A stretch of DNA of 64,000 nucleotides, from the NCBI RefSeq assembly GCF_043195135.1, contig NZ_JBAFWP010000004.1; one strand, given 5' to 3'. The notes below the pieces were generated by a model that saw nothing but the letters and a program-made list of their open reading frames with translations, had not been told where the DNA came from and did not search any database. Shown in pieces: positions 30,975 through 38,886 of the stretch (positions within the stretch are counted from its first letter, which is position 1; each line of letters opens with the position of its first letter). Both the position numbers and the translations under genes were made by a program. Source of the stretch: NCEH01 sp043195135 (lineage in GTDB: Bacteria > Pseudomonadota > Alphaproteobacteria > Rhizobiales > Xanthobacteraceae).

Positions 30975-32672
30975 ATGATTTCGAGGCGCGATTTCCTCAC
31001 CGCCGGCGTGGCCACGGCGGCCCTGCTCGCGGCCCACGGCCCCGCCGCTTTGGCGCAGGCGGTGCGGGGGCAGAAGCTGACGCAGGACGACCTGCTCCGG
31101 TTCGGCTCCCCCGGCACCGTGACCTTGCTCCATATGACCGATCTGCATGCCCAATTGATGCCGATCTATTTCCGCGAGCCCTCGGTCAATCTCGGAATCG
31201 GCGAGGCGAAGGGGTTGCCGCCCCATCTGACAGAGGTGGCATTCCTCAAATACTTCAATATCCCCGCTGGAAGCGCCGACGCCTATGCGATGACCAGCGA
31301 GGACTTCGCCGCGCTGGCCAAGACCTATGGGCGCATGGGCGGCATGGACCGCATGGCGACCCTCATCAAGGCGATCCGCGGCGCGCGGGGCGACGACAAG
31401 GTGCTGCTGCTGGACGGCGGCGATGCCTTGCAGGGAAGCTGGACCTCGCTGCAGACCAAGGGGGAGGACATGGTCAAAGTCCTCTCGGCCCTCAAGCTCG
31501 ACGCCCTGGTCGGCCATTTCGAATTCACCTACGGCACCGACCGGGTGCTGGAGATCAAGGAGAAGGCGCCGTTCGCCTTCCTCGCCCAGAACATCCGCAG
31601 CGTCGAATGGCAGGAGCCGGTGTTCGAGGCGCGCAAGATGTTCGAGAAGGGCGGCGCGAAGATCGCGGTGATCGGCCAGGCCTTTCCGCGCACCCCCATT
31701 TCCAACCCGCGTTGGATGATTCCGGATTGGGAGTTCGGCATCCGCGAGGAGGATATGCAGAAGCAGGTGGACGCCGCCCGTGCCGAGGGCGCGGACGTGG
31801 TGGTCCTGCTCTCCCACAACGGCTTCGACGTGGACCGCAAGATGGCGTCCCGCGTTTCCGGCATCGACGTCATCTTCACCGCCCATACCCATGATGCCAT
31901 GCCGGCGTCGGTGATCGTCGGCAAGACCGTGCTGATCGCCACCGGCTCGCACGGCAAGTTCCTCTCGCGCCTCGACCTCGACGTGACCGACAAGAAGGTG
32001 ACGGGCTATCGCTTCCAGCTCATCCCGGTGTTCTCGGACGCCATCGCGCCCGACCCGGAGATGGCGAAGCTGGTGACCGAGATCCGCGCGCCGTTCGAAA
32101 AGGACCTGTCGCGCGAGATCGGCCGGGCGGAGAGCGTTCTCTACCGCCGGGGCAATTTCAACGGCACGCTGGACGACATGATCTGCGACGCCATGCTTCA
32201 GGAGCGCGATGTGGAGATCGCCCTCTCCCCCGGCTTCCGCTGGGGCGGAACGCTGCTGCCGGGCGATCCCATCACCTTCGACGCCATCGCCAACGCCACC
32301 GCCATCACCTATCCCGCGTGCTACCGCATGAACATGAGCGGACAGCAGATCAAGGATGTGCTGGAAGATGTGGCGGACAACATCTTTCACCCCGATCCCT
32401 ATTTCCAGGGCGGCGGCGACATGGTCCGCGTCGGCGGCATGGGCTATTCCATCGATGTGTCGAAAGGCGCGGGGCAGCGCATTTCCGGCCTCACGCATCT
32501 GAAGACCGGGGCGCCGATCGAGGCTGGAAAATCCTATTCCGTCGCCGGCTGGGCGAGCGTGAACCAGGGGGTCGAGGGCCCACCGGTGTGGGAGATCGTG
32601 GAACGCTACGTGGCACGCACCAAGGCCGTGCGGGTCGCGCCCAACACCTCCGTGAAGGTCACCGGCGCCTGA
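30975..32672 (+). CDS. soxB: SoxB, thiosulfohydrolase with dimanganese site
   Basis: 565 residues from ATG 30975; an in-frame TTG at 30966 is the alternative. Tat signal SRRDFLTAG. Metal-site motifs of the 5'-nucleotidase-like fold are present: MTDLHAQL, DGGDALQGSW, GHFEFTYG and FTAHTHDAM. SoxB normally reads GHWEFTYG; here Trp is replaced by Phe. It releases sulfate from SoxY-bound S-sulfonate. It is preceded by soxYZ, and 77 bp separate it from soxC. Confidence 0.93.
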   Translation: MISRRDFLTAGVATAALLAAHGPAALAQAVRGQKLTQDDLLRFGSPGTVTLLHMTDLHAQLMPIYFREPSVNLGIGEAKGLPPHLTEVAFLKYFNIPAGSADAYAMTSEDFAALAKTYGRMGGMDRMATLIKAIRGARGDDKVLLLDGGDALQGSWTSLQTKGEDMVKVLSALKLDALVGHFEFTYGTDRVLEIKEKAPFAFLAQNIRSVEWQEPVFEARKMFEKGGAKIAVIGQAFPRTPISNPRWMIPDWEFGIREEDMQKQVDAARAEGADVVVLLSHNGFDVDRKMASRVSGIDVIFTAHTHDAMPASVIVGKTVLIATGSHGKFLSRLDLDVTDKKVTGYRFQLIPVFSDAIAPDPEMAKLVTEIRAPFEKDLSREIGRAESVLYRRGNFNGTLDDMICDAMLQERDVEIALSPGFRWGGTLLPGDPITFDAIANATAITYPACYRMNMSGQQIKDVLEDVADNIFHPDPYFQGGGDMVRVGGMGYSIDVSKGAGQRISGLTHLKTGAPIEAGKSYSVAGWASVNQGVEGPPVWEIVERYVARTKAVRVAPNTSVKVTGA

Positions 32673-32707
32673 GAGGGATGCAGCGTCGGGCGCCGGGAAG
32701 CCTCAAT

Positions 32708-32737
32708 CATATTCAAATCTGCGAATTAAAGAATGTA
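32708..32737. promoter_or_regulatory. AT-rich dyad before soxC
   Basis: CATATTCAAATCTGCGAATT is followed by AAAGAATGTA: ATTC (32711-32714) and GAAT (32731-32734) are the arms of an interrupted dyad with an inner AAT/ATT pair. It is AT-rich against GC-rich flanks and sits right before the soxC ribosome site. It may be an operator for SoxR giving soxCDE its own promoter. Confidence 0.4.
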
Positions 32738-32749
32738 TCGGAGGACATG

Positions 32750-34060
32750 ATGTCCGATCACAACGCCGAAGCCCCACCCGCCGCCCTCAACCGGCGCCGC
32801 TTCCTTTCGGCGGCGGGCCTTGGGGCAGCGGGTCTTGGCGCCGGCGCCATGGCGCTTGGTGCCACTGCCCTCGCTGCCAAGGCCGCCGCCGCCACGCCCG
32901 ACCCCAATATCGTGCCGGTGCCCGACTGGACCAAGACGCTCGGCCAGGGCGTCAATGTAAATCCCTATGGCAAGCCCTCCCCGTTCGAGAAGGACGTGGT
33001 GCGCCGGGAGGTGGAATGGCTCACCGCCAGCCGCGAAAGCTCGGTGAGCTTCACGCCGCTCTATGCGCTGGATGGCATCATCACGCCCAACGGCCTGTGC
33101 TTCGTGCGCCACCACGGCGGCGAAGCGGAGATCGACCCGGACAAGTACCGCTTCATGGTCCACGGCATGGTGGACAAGCCGCTGGTCTTCACGCTCGACG
33201 ACATCAAGCGCATGCCGGGGCGGGTGAACCGCACCTATTTTCTGGAATGCGCCGCCAATTCCGGCATGGAATGGCGCGGGGCCCAGCTCAATGGCTGCCA
33301 GTTCACCCACGGCATGATCCACAATGTGATCTATACCGGCGTGCCGCTCAAAGCCTTCCTCGATGCGGCGGGCGTGAAGCCCAAGGGCAAATGGCTGCTC
33401 GCCGAGGGCGCGGATTCCGCCGCCATGACCCGCTCCATTCCCATGGAAAAGGCGATGAAGGATTGCCTCGTGGCCTTCGCCATGAACGGCGAGGCGCTGC
33501 GCCCCGAGCAGGGCTATCCGGTGCGCCTCGTGGTGCCGGGCTGGGAAGGCAATATGTGGATCAAATGGCTGCGCCGGATCGAGGTGGGCGACGAGCCCTG
33601 GGAGCAGCGCGAGGAAACCTCCAAATATACCGACCTGCTGGCCGACGGCCGCTCGCGCCGCTTCACCTTCGTGATGGATGCGAAATCCGTCGTCACCAGC
33701 CCGAGCCCGCAGGCGCCGCTGCGCCACAAGGGCGCCAATGTGATTTCCGGCATCGCCTGGTCGGGGCGCGGCACCATCAAGCGCGTGGACGTCTCGCTCG
33801 ACGGGGGGCGCAATTGGACCACGGCGCGCCTGGAGGGCGCCGCTTTGCCCATGTCCATGGCGCGCTTCTATCTGGATTTCGACTGGAACGGGCAGGAACT
33901 CATGGTCCAGTCGCGGGCCATGGACGAGACTGGCTATGTGCAGCCCACCAAGACCGCCCTGCGGGCGATCCGCGGCGAGAATTCCATCTATCATAACAAT
34001 GGCATCCAGACGTGGCTGGTGCGGCCGACCGGGGAGACGGAAAATGTCGAAGTCGGCTGA
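32750..34060 (+). CDS. soxC: SoxC, molybdenum cofactor subunit of sulfane dehydrogenase
   Basis: 436 residues. ATG 32750 is preferred over ATG 32747 for spacing to GGAGG. Tat signal NRRRFLSAAGLGAAGLGAGA. The sulfite-oxidase-type Mo-pterin domain carries the Mo-ligand Cys in FLECAANSGMEWRG, and the C-terminal dimerisation domain includes GRGTIKRVDVSLDGGRNW. SoxCD oxidises the sulfane sulfur on SoxY, so thiosulfate goes fully to sulfate without sulfur globules. Its end overlaps soxD by 17 bp. Confidence 0.95.
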   Translation: MSDHNAEAPPAALNRRRFLSAAGLGAAGLGAGAMALGATALAAKAAAATPDPNIVPVPDWTKTLGQGVNVNPYGKPSPFEKDVVRREVEWLTASRESSVSFTPLYALDGIITPNGLCFVRHHGGEAEIDPDKYRFMVHGMVDKPLVFTLDDIKRMPGRVNRTYFLECAANSGMEWRGAQLNGCQFTHGMIHNVIYTGVPLKAFLDAAGVKPKGKWLLAEGADSAAMTRSIPMEKAMKDCLVAFAMNGEALRPEQGYPVRLVVPGWEGNMWIKWLRRIEVGDEPWEQREETSKYTDLLADGRSRRFTFVMDAKSVVTSPSPQAPLRHKGANVISGIAWSGRGTIKRVDVSLDGGRNWTTARLEGAALPMSMARFYLDFDWNGQELMVQSRAMDETGYVQPTKTALRAIRGENSIYHNNGIQTWLVRPTGETENVEVG

Positions 34061-34751
34061 AGCGCTCCTGCTGGCCATCGCGCTCGCCGCCGCCCCCGCG
34101 TTTCCCGCATTAGCGGGTCCCCCAGTGGCAGCACCCGCTTTGGCGGCTCCCGCTGCAGCAGCTTCCGCCGGTGTCGGCCGGCCCGCGCTGCCGGAGGAGA
34201 TTGCCGCCTGGGACATCGACGTGCGCCCCGATGGACAGGGGCTGCCACCCGGCAAGGGCTCGGTGAAGGAAGGCGAGGAAATTTTCCTGCAGAACTGCGC
34301 CGTGTGCCACGGCGAGTTCGGCGAGGGCGCCGGCCGCTGGCCCGTGCTGGCGGGCGGACAGGGCTCGCTCAAATCCGAGCGGCCGGAAAAAACCATCGGC
34401 TCCTTCTGGCCTTATGCTTCGACCGCCTATGATTACATCCATCGGGCCATGCCGTTCGGCAATGCCCAATCCCTGGAGCCGAACCAAGTCTATGCCATCG
34501 TCGCCTATCTCTTGAACCTGAACGACGTGGTCAAAGATGATTTCGTCTTGAGCCGGGAGAATTTTCCAAAGGTGACGCTGCCCAACGTGGGCGCCTTCTA
34601 TGATGACGACCGCGAAACGGCCGAAAAAGCCTTCTGGAACGCCAATCCCTGCATGAAGGACTGCTCCGGCGAGGTGAAGGTGACCGGACACGCCCGCATT
34701 CTCAACGTGACGCCGAAGGAAGGCGAGGAACCGAAAGGCAATCTTGAGTGA
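34044..34751 (+). CDS. soxD: SoxD, cytochrome c subunit of sulfane dehydrogenase (short, one haem)
   Basis: 235 residues. Signal peptide followed by an Ala/Pro-rich linker. Haem motif CAVCH at Cys85, Cys88 and His89, with WPYASTAYDYIHRAMPFG giving the likely Met. The C-terminal part includes CMKDC but no second CxxCH, whereas Paracoccus SoxD is longer with two haems. The start overlaps soxC. The next gene, overlapping by GTGA, supplies another monohaem protein. Confidence 0.88.
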   Translation: MSKSAEALLLAIALAAAPAFPALAGPPVAAPALAAPAAAASAGVGRPALPEEIAAWDIDVRPDGQGLPPGKGSVKEGEEIFLQNCAVCHGEFGEGAGRWPVLAGGQGSLKSERPEKTIGSFWPYASTAYDYIHRAMPFGNAQSLEPNQVYAIVAYLLNLNDVVKDDFVLSRENFPKVTLPNVGAFYDDDRETAEKAFWNANPCMKDCSGEVKVTGHARILNVTPKEGEEPKGNLE

Positions 34752-35128
34752 ACCGACGCCCGGCCCAGGCCAGGAGGGAGCAAGAACGCACCCGCCCAGC
34801 GCGCACCCGGCACGCACGGCGCGCGGGCTTGGCGGTGGCGATCCTCTGCGCCGGGGGCTGGCCGGCGCGGGCCGAGGGAGATCGTGAATATGGCGCCTAT
34901 CTCGCGTCCCAGTGCGTCACCTGCCATCAGGCGACGGGCAAGAGTGCCGGCAGCGTGCCGGCGATCGTCGGTTGGGCGCCGGATCAGTTCGCCGCGGTGA
35001 TGATGGCGTACCGCCACAAGGAGCGCGACAACGAGGTGATGCGCACCGTGGCGGCGGCCTTGTCGGATGAGGAGATTGCCGCGCTCGCCGCCTATTTCGG
35101 GGATTTGAAGGCCGCTGGCGGGCCCTAA
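34748..35128 (+). CDS. soxE: Small monohaem cytochrome c, SoxE/FccA-like
   Basis: 126 residues from a GTG that overlaps the soxD stop. A basic N-terminal region leads into a signal (AGLAVAILCAGGWPARA). One haem site, CVTCH (Cys56, Cys59, His60), and a c553-type fold with MMAYRHKERDNEVMRTVAAA and LAAYFGDL. It is likely the cytochrome partner of the SoxF flavoprotein two genes on (flavocytochrome c sulfide dehydrogenase). It could also replace the missing second haem domain of SoxD. Confidence 0.75.
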   Translation: MNRRPAQARREQERTRPARTRHARRAGLAVAILCAGGWPARAEGDREYGAYLASQCVTCHQATGKSAGSVPAIVGWAPDQFAAVMMAYRHKERDNEVMRTVAAALSDEEIAALAAYFGDLKAAGGP

Positions 35129-35188
35129 ACACCGTCGCAAGATTCAACGAGGTGCCGGAACAGGCGCCCGTCATCACGGGAGAAGCCC

Positions 35189-35695
35189 ATGGCCATTTTC
35201 GATCGCCGCGCCTTTCTTGGAAGCCTGGCGCTTGCCGGGGCGGCGCCGGTGGCGGCCTCCGCCGCGCAGAGCCTGCAATTGAAGGACATCGCCAAGGAGG
35301 CGGACAGTGCCTGCCTGTATCATTGCGACTTCGGCGAGCCGCCCCGCTTCGTGCAGACGCTGACCAATATCTCCAACCATTATTCGACGTACGGGGCGGA
35401 CCCGTTCGCCATTCAGATCGCGCTGGTGGCGCACGGACCGGGCGTGAAATTCTTCCTCGAATCCCTCGACGACACCACCTGGCGCGATGAAGTCATGGTG
35501 CCGCAGATCTTCGAGAAGGTGGAGGGCGTCGCGAAGAACGGGCTCAAGGTCTATCTGTGCTCGATCACCTTCGAACGCTTGAAGCTCGATCGCAACAAGG
35601 TCCGCAAGGCCGATTTCATCGCCTTCGTGCCCTCGGGCGTCGCCACCGTCGCCGCGCTCCAGAACAAGGGCTTCGCTTATATCAAGATCGGCTGA
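35189..35695 (+). CDS. Exported DsrE-family protein
   Basis: 168 residues. An RR-type signal (FDRRAFLGSLALAGAAPVAA) directs it to the periplasm. The body is DsrE-like: SACLYHCDFGEPPRFVQTLT, AIQIALVAHGPGVKFFLESL and LKVYLCSITFERLKL. The Cys in YLCSITF (residue 124) is at the position that binds sulfur in DsrE/TusD proteins, and Cys42 and Cys46 are further candidates. DsrE proteins carry sulfur as persulfide, usually in the cytoplasm. Here it sits between soxE and soxF and may receive sulfur made by flavocytochrome c. Confidence 0.8.
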   Translation: MAIFDRRAFLGSLALAGAAPVAASAAQSLQLKDIAKEADSACLYHCDFGEPPRFVQTLTNISNHYSTYGADPFAIQIALVAHGPGVKFFLESLDDTTWRDEVMVPQIFEKVEGVAKNGLKVYLCSITFERLKLDRNKVRKADFIAFVPSGVATVAALQNKGFAYIKIG

Positions 35696-35726
35696 GCAAA
35701 CCAGGCCGGCGCGGGAGGGATAAACC

Positions 35727-37001
35727 ATGCCCATCAATCGCAGAGACTTCATGATCGGCTCGGGTGCGGCGGCGCTCGCCGTTCCGCTCGGCGCCCCCGC
35801 CGTGCTCGGCCAGGCCAAGCCCCGCCTCGTGGTGGTGGGTGGCGGCGCGGGCGGGGCGACGGCCGCGCGCTATGTGGCAAAGGACAGTGCCGGAGCGATC
35901 GAGGTGATCCTGGTGGAGCCGAGCCGCCAGTATGTCACCTGCTTCCATTCGAACCTGTATCTCGGCGGCTACCGCACCTTCGATTCCCTCGTGCAAAGCT
36001 ACGACAAGCTGGCGGCGCAGGGCGTGGCGCTGAACCATCAGGCCGCAACCGGCATCGATCGCGAGAAGAAGCAGGTGCGGCTCGCCGACGGTTCAAGCCT
36101 TTCCTACGATCGCCTCATCCTCTCCCCCGGCATCGATCTGAACTATCAATCGGTGCCCGGCTGGAGCGAGGCGGCGGCCGAACTCATGCCCCATGCCTGG
36201 AAGGCCGGGCCGCAGACCAGATTGCTCAAGCAGAAGCTGGATGCGGTGCCCGACGGGGGCCTGATCGTCATCATCGCCCCGCCCAATCCCTATCGCTGCC
36301 CGCCGGGGCCCTATGAGCGGGCCTCCATGATGGCCCATGTGCTGAAGACCACGGGGCGCGGCAAGGCCAAGATCATCATCGTCGATCCCAAGGAGAAATT
36401 CTCCAAGATGGGCCTGTTCGAGGCCGGCTGGGAAAGCCACTATCCCGGCATGGTCGAATGGATCGCTCCCGCCATCAATGACGGGCTGAAGTCCGTGGAC
36501 CCCGCCACCGGCACAGTCGTCACGGGCTTCGAAACCTATAAGAACGCCGCCCTGGTGAATGTCATTCCCGCCCAGATGGCCGGACGCATCGCCCGCGACG
36601 CCGGGCTCGCCAATGCCACCGGCTATTGCCCGATCGATCCGCAGACCATGGCCTCGGCGATGGACGCCGCCATTTTCATCGTGGGGGATGCCGCCATTCC
36701 CGGCGACATGCCGAAATCCGCCTTCGCCGCCAACAGCCAGGCGAAGGTGGCGGCCATGGCGGTGCGCGCCCAATTGACCGGCGCCAAGGCCTTTCCCGCA
36801 CGCTACGCCAATACGTGCTGGAGCCTCATCGACACCGACGATGCGGTGAAGGTGGGTGGGCGCTATGCCCCCGCCGACGGCCGCATCAAGGAAATCGAGG
36901 GTTTCGTCTCCAAGACCGACGAAAGCGCCGACCTGCGCAAGCAGACCGAGGCCGAGAACGTCGGCTGGTACGCCGCAATCACCGCCGACATCTTCGGATG
37001 A
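35727..37001 (+). CDS. soxF: SoxF, flavocytochrome c sulfide dehydrogenase flavoprotein
   Basis: 424 residues. Tat signal NRRDFMIGSGAAALAVPLG; FAD fold VVVGGGAGGATAARY; Cys72 in YVTCFHSNLYLGG is the residue that binds FAD covalently. The catalytic disulfide pair is Cys191 (YRCPPGPYERA) and Cys364 (ANTCWSLI). It oxidises sulfide and feeds a cytochrome subunit, most likely the small cytochrome upstream. GGGAGGG precedes the start. Confidence 0.92.
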   Translation: MPINRRDFMIGSGAAALAVPLGAPAVLGQAKPRLVVVGGGAGGATAARYVAKDSAGAIEVILVEPSRQYVTCFHSNLYLGGYRTFDSLVQSYDKLAAQGVALNHQAATGIDREKKQVRLADGSSLSYDRLILSPGIDLNYQSVPGWSEAAAELMPHAWKAGPQTRLLKQKLDAVPDGGLIVIIAPPNPYRCPPGPYERASMMAHVLKTTGRGKAKIIIVDPKEKFSKMGLFEAGWESHYPGMVEWIAPAINDGLKSVDPATGTVVTGFETYKNAALVNVIPAQMAGRIARDAGLANATGYCPIDPQTMASAMDAAIFIVGDAAIPGDMPKSAFAANSQAKVAAMAVRAQLTGAKAFPARYANTCWSLIDTDDAVKVGGRYAPADGRIKEIEGFVSKTDESADLRKQTEAENVGWYAAITADIFG

Positions 37002-37088
37002 TCGCCGCCGCTGCTGCCTTGCAGGCGAAGCAACCGCTCTTCCCTTCCCGCGTCACACGCGGCCACTACAATGATCGAGGCCTTAAAG

Positions 37089-37478
37089 ATGCGCTTCACC
37101 CCTTGCGTTCTTCTGCTCTCCCTCGCCACGCTCAGCGCGGCGCCCGCCGTGGCGCAGGATATTTCAGCAGGTGAGCGGGTCTGGAACAAATGCCGCGCCT
37201 GTCATCAGGTGGGAGAGACCGCGAAGAATGCCGTCGGCCCGACGCTGAACGGCGTATTCGGGCGCCCGGCGGGCACGGCGCCCGGCTATAATTACTCCGA
37301 AGCCAACAAGCATTCGGGGATCACCTGGGACGAGACGGTCTTCGCCGAATACATCAAGGATCCGCGCGCGACGATTCCGGGTACCAAGATGGCCTTCCAG
37401 GGCATCAAGAACGAGCAGGAGATCAAGGATCTCACCGCGTTCCTGGCGCAGTTCGGCGCCGACGGCAAGAAACACTAG
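37089..37478 (+). CDS. Class I cytochrome c (c2-like)
   Basis: 129 residues. ATG 37089 opens the signal peptide MRFTPCVLLLSLATLSAAPA. Haem motif CRACH (Cys35, Cys38, His39), the NAVGPTLNGVFGRPAG region of cytochrome c2/c550, and the Met ligand in PGTKMAFQG. It is the last gene before a strong stem-loop. Likely electron carrier from SoxCD, SoxXA or SoxEF to a terminal oxidase. The end of the gene lies in a short tandem repeat. Confidence 0.88.
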   Translation: MRFTPCVLLLSLATLSAAPAVAQDISAGERVWNKCRACHQVGETAKNAVGPTLNGVFGRPAGTAPGYNYSEANKHSGITWDETVFAEYIKDPRATIPGTKMAFQGIKNEQEIKDLTAFLAQFGADGKKH

Positions 37479-37505
37479 CAGCAAGAAACACTAAGCAAGA
37501 AACAC
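37465..37505 (+). repeat. Three copies of GCAAGAAACAC at the end of the cytochrome gene
   Basis: GCAAGAAACAC occurs at 37465-37475, 37481-37491 and 37495-37505, with 14-16 bp periods. The first copy encodes the last residues (GKKH) and the stop; the others are untranslated. It looks like slippage or stepwise duplication of the gene end. Confidence 0.65.
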
Positions 37506-37534
37506 GAGCGCTCGCCGGAAGCTGCGAAGGCGCA

Positions 37535-37562
37535 CGGGGGATGCGGCGTTCCGCATCCCCCG
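37535..37562. terminator. 12-bp perfect stem-loop between sox and cyd blocks
   Basis: CGGGGGATGCGG (37535-37546) pairs perfectly with 37551-37562 across CGTT. It separates the rightward sox transcript from the leftward cyd transcript, so it probably ends both. There is no long T run; efficiency is uncertain. Confidence 0.7.
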
Positions 37563-37593
37563 CCCATTCCTTGCCCCGTCGCAGGTCCCTACC

Positions 37594-37713
37594 CTAGCGG
37601 CCGAGGGCCTTCTTCTTCTGGGCCTCGTCCTCCATCAATTCGAACCACATGGCGTTGAGTACGGCGAAGGCGGCTGCGAGAGGCAGGCCCAGCATCCAGG
37701 CGAAGTACCACAT
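37594..37713 (-). CDS. cydX: CydX, small subunit of cytochrome bd oxidase
   Basis: 39 residues. The sequence starts MWYFAWMLGLPLAAAFAVLN and continues AMWFELMEDEAQKKK. The single membrane helix with WYF-W-LG, then N-MW-E, is the CydX/CbdX signature. The start, ATG 37713, follows GAGGAGAGACAGCT, and cydB ends 12 bp upstream. CydX stabilises the haem site of CydAB. It is easily missed because of its size. Confidence 0.92.
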   Translation of the reverse strand: MWYFAWMLGLPLAAAFAVLNAMWFELMEDEAQKKKALGR

Positions 37714-37725
37714 AGCTGTCTCTCC

Positions 37726-38880
37726 TCAGTAAGCGTGGCCGCCCTTTTCGGTGACCATGGTTTCGTCCACCTTGCCCCAGAGCACCCGGTACACCCAGGT
37801 GGTATAGGCAAGGATCATCGGCAGGAAGATCACCGTCACCACCAGCATGATGAACAAGGTCAGGTGGCTCGACGAGGAATCCCACACGGTGAGGCTCGAC
37901 TGGGGGTTGATCGAGGACGGCAGGATGAAGGGGAACATGGACACCCCGACGGTCGAGATGATGCCGAAGATCCCCAATGCGGACGCCAGGAAGGTCGGCA
38001 CCTCCAGGCGGGCGCGCAGGCCGAGGAAGGCGCCGAACACGCCCAGGAAGCCGAGCGCCGGGGCGATCAGCAGCACCGGATAGGTCCGGTAATTGGCGAA
38101 CCACACGCCGTTTTCCACCGCCACCGACTTCAGCAGCGGATTGGACGGGCCGAACGGGTCGATCACGCTGGTGATGCGGAAGCCCTGCACGAACAGGTAC
38201 AAGGCGATGCCGCCGAGGGCGAACAGCACGAGCGCCGCAAGCGCGCTGATGCTGCCGATCGCCCGCGCCCGCGCCGCCACAGGGCCTTCCGCCTTCACCA
38301 TCAGCCAGGCGGCGCCGTGCGTGACCAGCATGGCGACGGAGAGCAAGCCGCACAGCAGAGCGAACGGGTTCAGCAGGCCGAAGAAGGTGCCGTCGTAGAA
38401 GATGTGCAGTTCGCTGTCGAAGCGGAACGGCACGCCCTGGAGCACGTTGCCCACCGCGACGCCGAAGATCAGCGCCGGCACGAAGCCGCCGATGAACAGG
38501 GCCCAGTCCCAGGCCGAGCGCCACGCCGGGCTCTCGCGCTTGCTGCGATAGGTGAAGCCCACCGGCCGCAGGATCAGAGCGGCGAGGATCGCGAACATGG
38601 CGAGGTAGAAGCCCGAGAACGAGACCGCATAGAGCGGCGGCCAGGCGGCGAAGATGGCGCCGCCGCCGAGCACCAGCCACACCTGGTTGCCTTCCCAGAC
38701 CGGGCCGATGGTGTTGATGGCGATCCGCCGCTCCACGTCGGTGCGGCCGACGAACGGCAGCAGGGTGGCAACCCCGAGATCAAACCCGTCGGTAATGGCG
38801 AAGCCGATGAGCAGCACGCCCAGGAGCACCCACCAGATGAGCCGCAGGATTTCGTAATTGATGAGTTCGCTGAGGATCAT
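37726..38880 (-). CDS. cydB: CydB, cytochrome bd ubiquinol oxidase subunit II
   Basis: 384 residues with about eight or nine membrane helices. Family motifs include IWWVLLGVLLIGFAITDGFD, LPFVGRTDVERRIAINTIGP and VWEGNQVWLVLGGGAIFAAW. It begins 6 bp after cydA and is followed by cydX. Cytochrome bd is less sensitive to sulfide than haem-copper oxidases, which suits the surrounding sulfide genes. Confidence 0.95.
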   Translation of the reverse strand: MILSELINYEILRLIWWVLLGVLLIGFAITDGFDLGVATLLPFVGRTDVERRIAINTIGPVWEGNQVWLVLGGGAIFAAWPPLYAVSFSGFYLAMFAILAALILRPVGFTYRSKRESPAWRSAWDWALFIGGFVPALIFGVAVGNVLQGVPFRFDSELHIFYDGTFFGLLNPFALLCGLLSVAMLVTHGAAWLMVKAEGPVAARARAIGSISALAALVLFALGGIALYLFVQGFRITSVIDPFGPSNPLLKSVAVENGVWFANYRTYPVLLIAPALGFLGVFGAFLGLRARLEVPTFLASALGIFGIISTVGVSMFPFILPSSINPQSSLTVWDSSSSHLTLFIMLVVTVIFLPMILAYTTWVYRVLWGKVDETMVTEKGGHAY

Positions 38881-38886
38881 GGCGCA

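Noticed and set aside
37465..37505. Short repeats considered as a CRISPR array
   Set aside because: Repeats are only 11 bp with 3-5 bp between them, and no cas genes are nearby.
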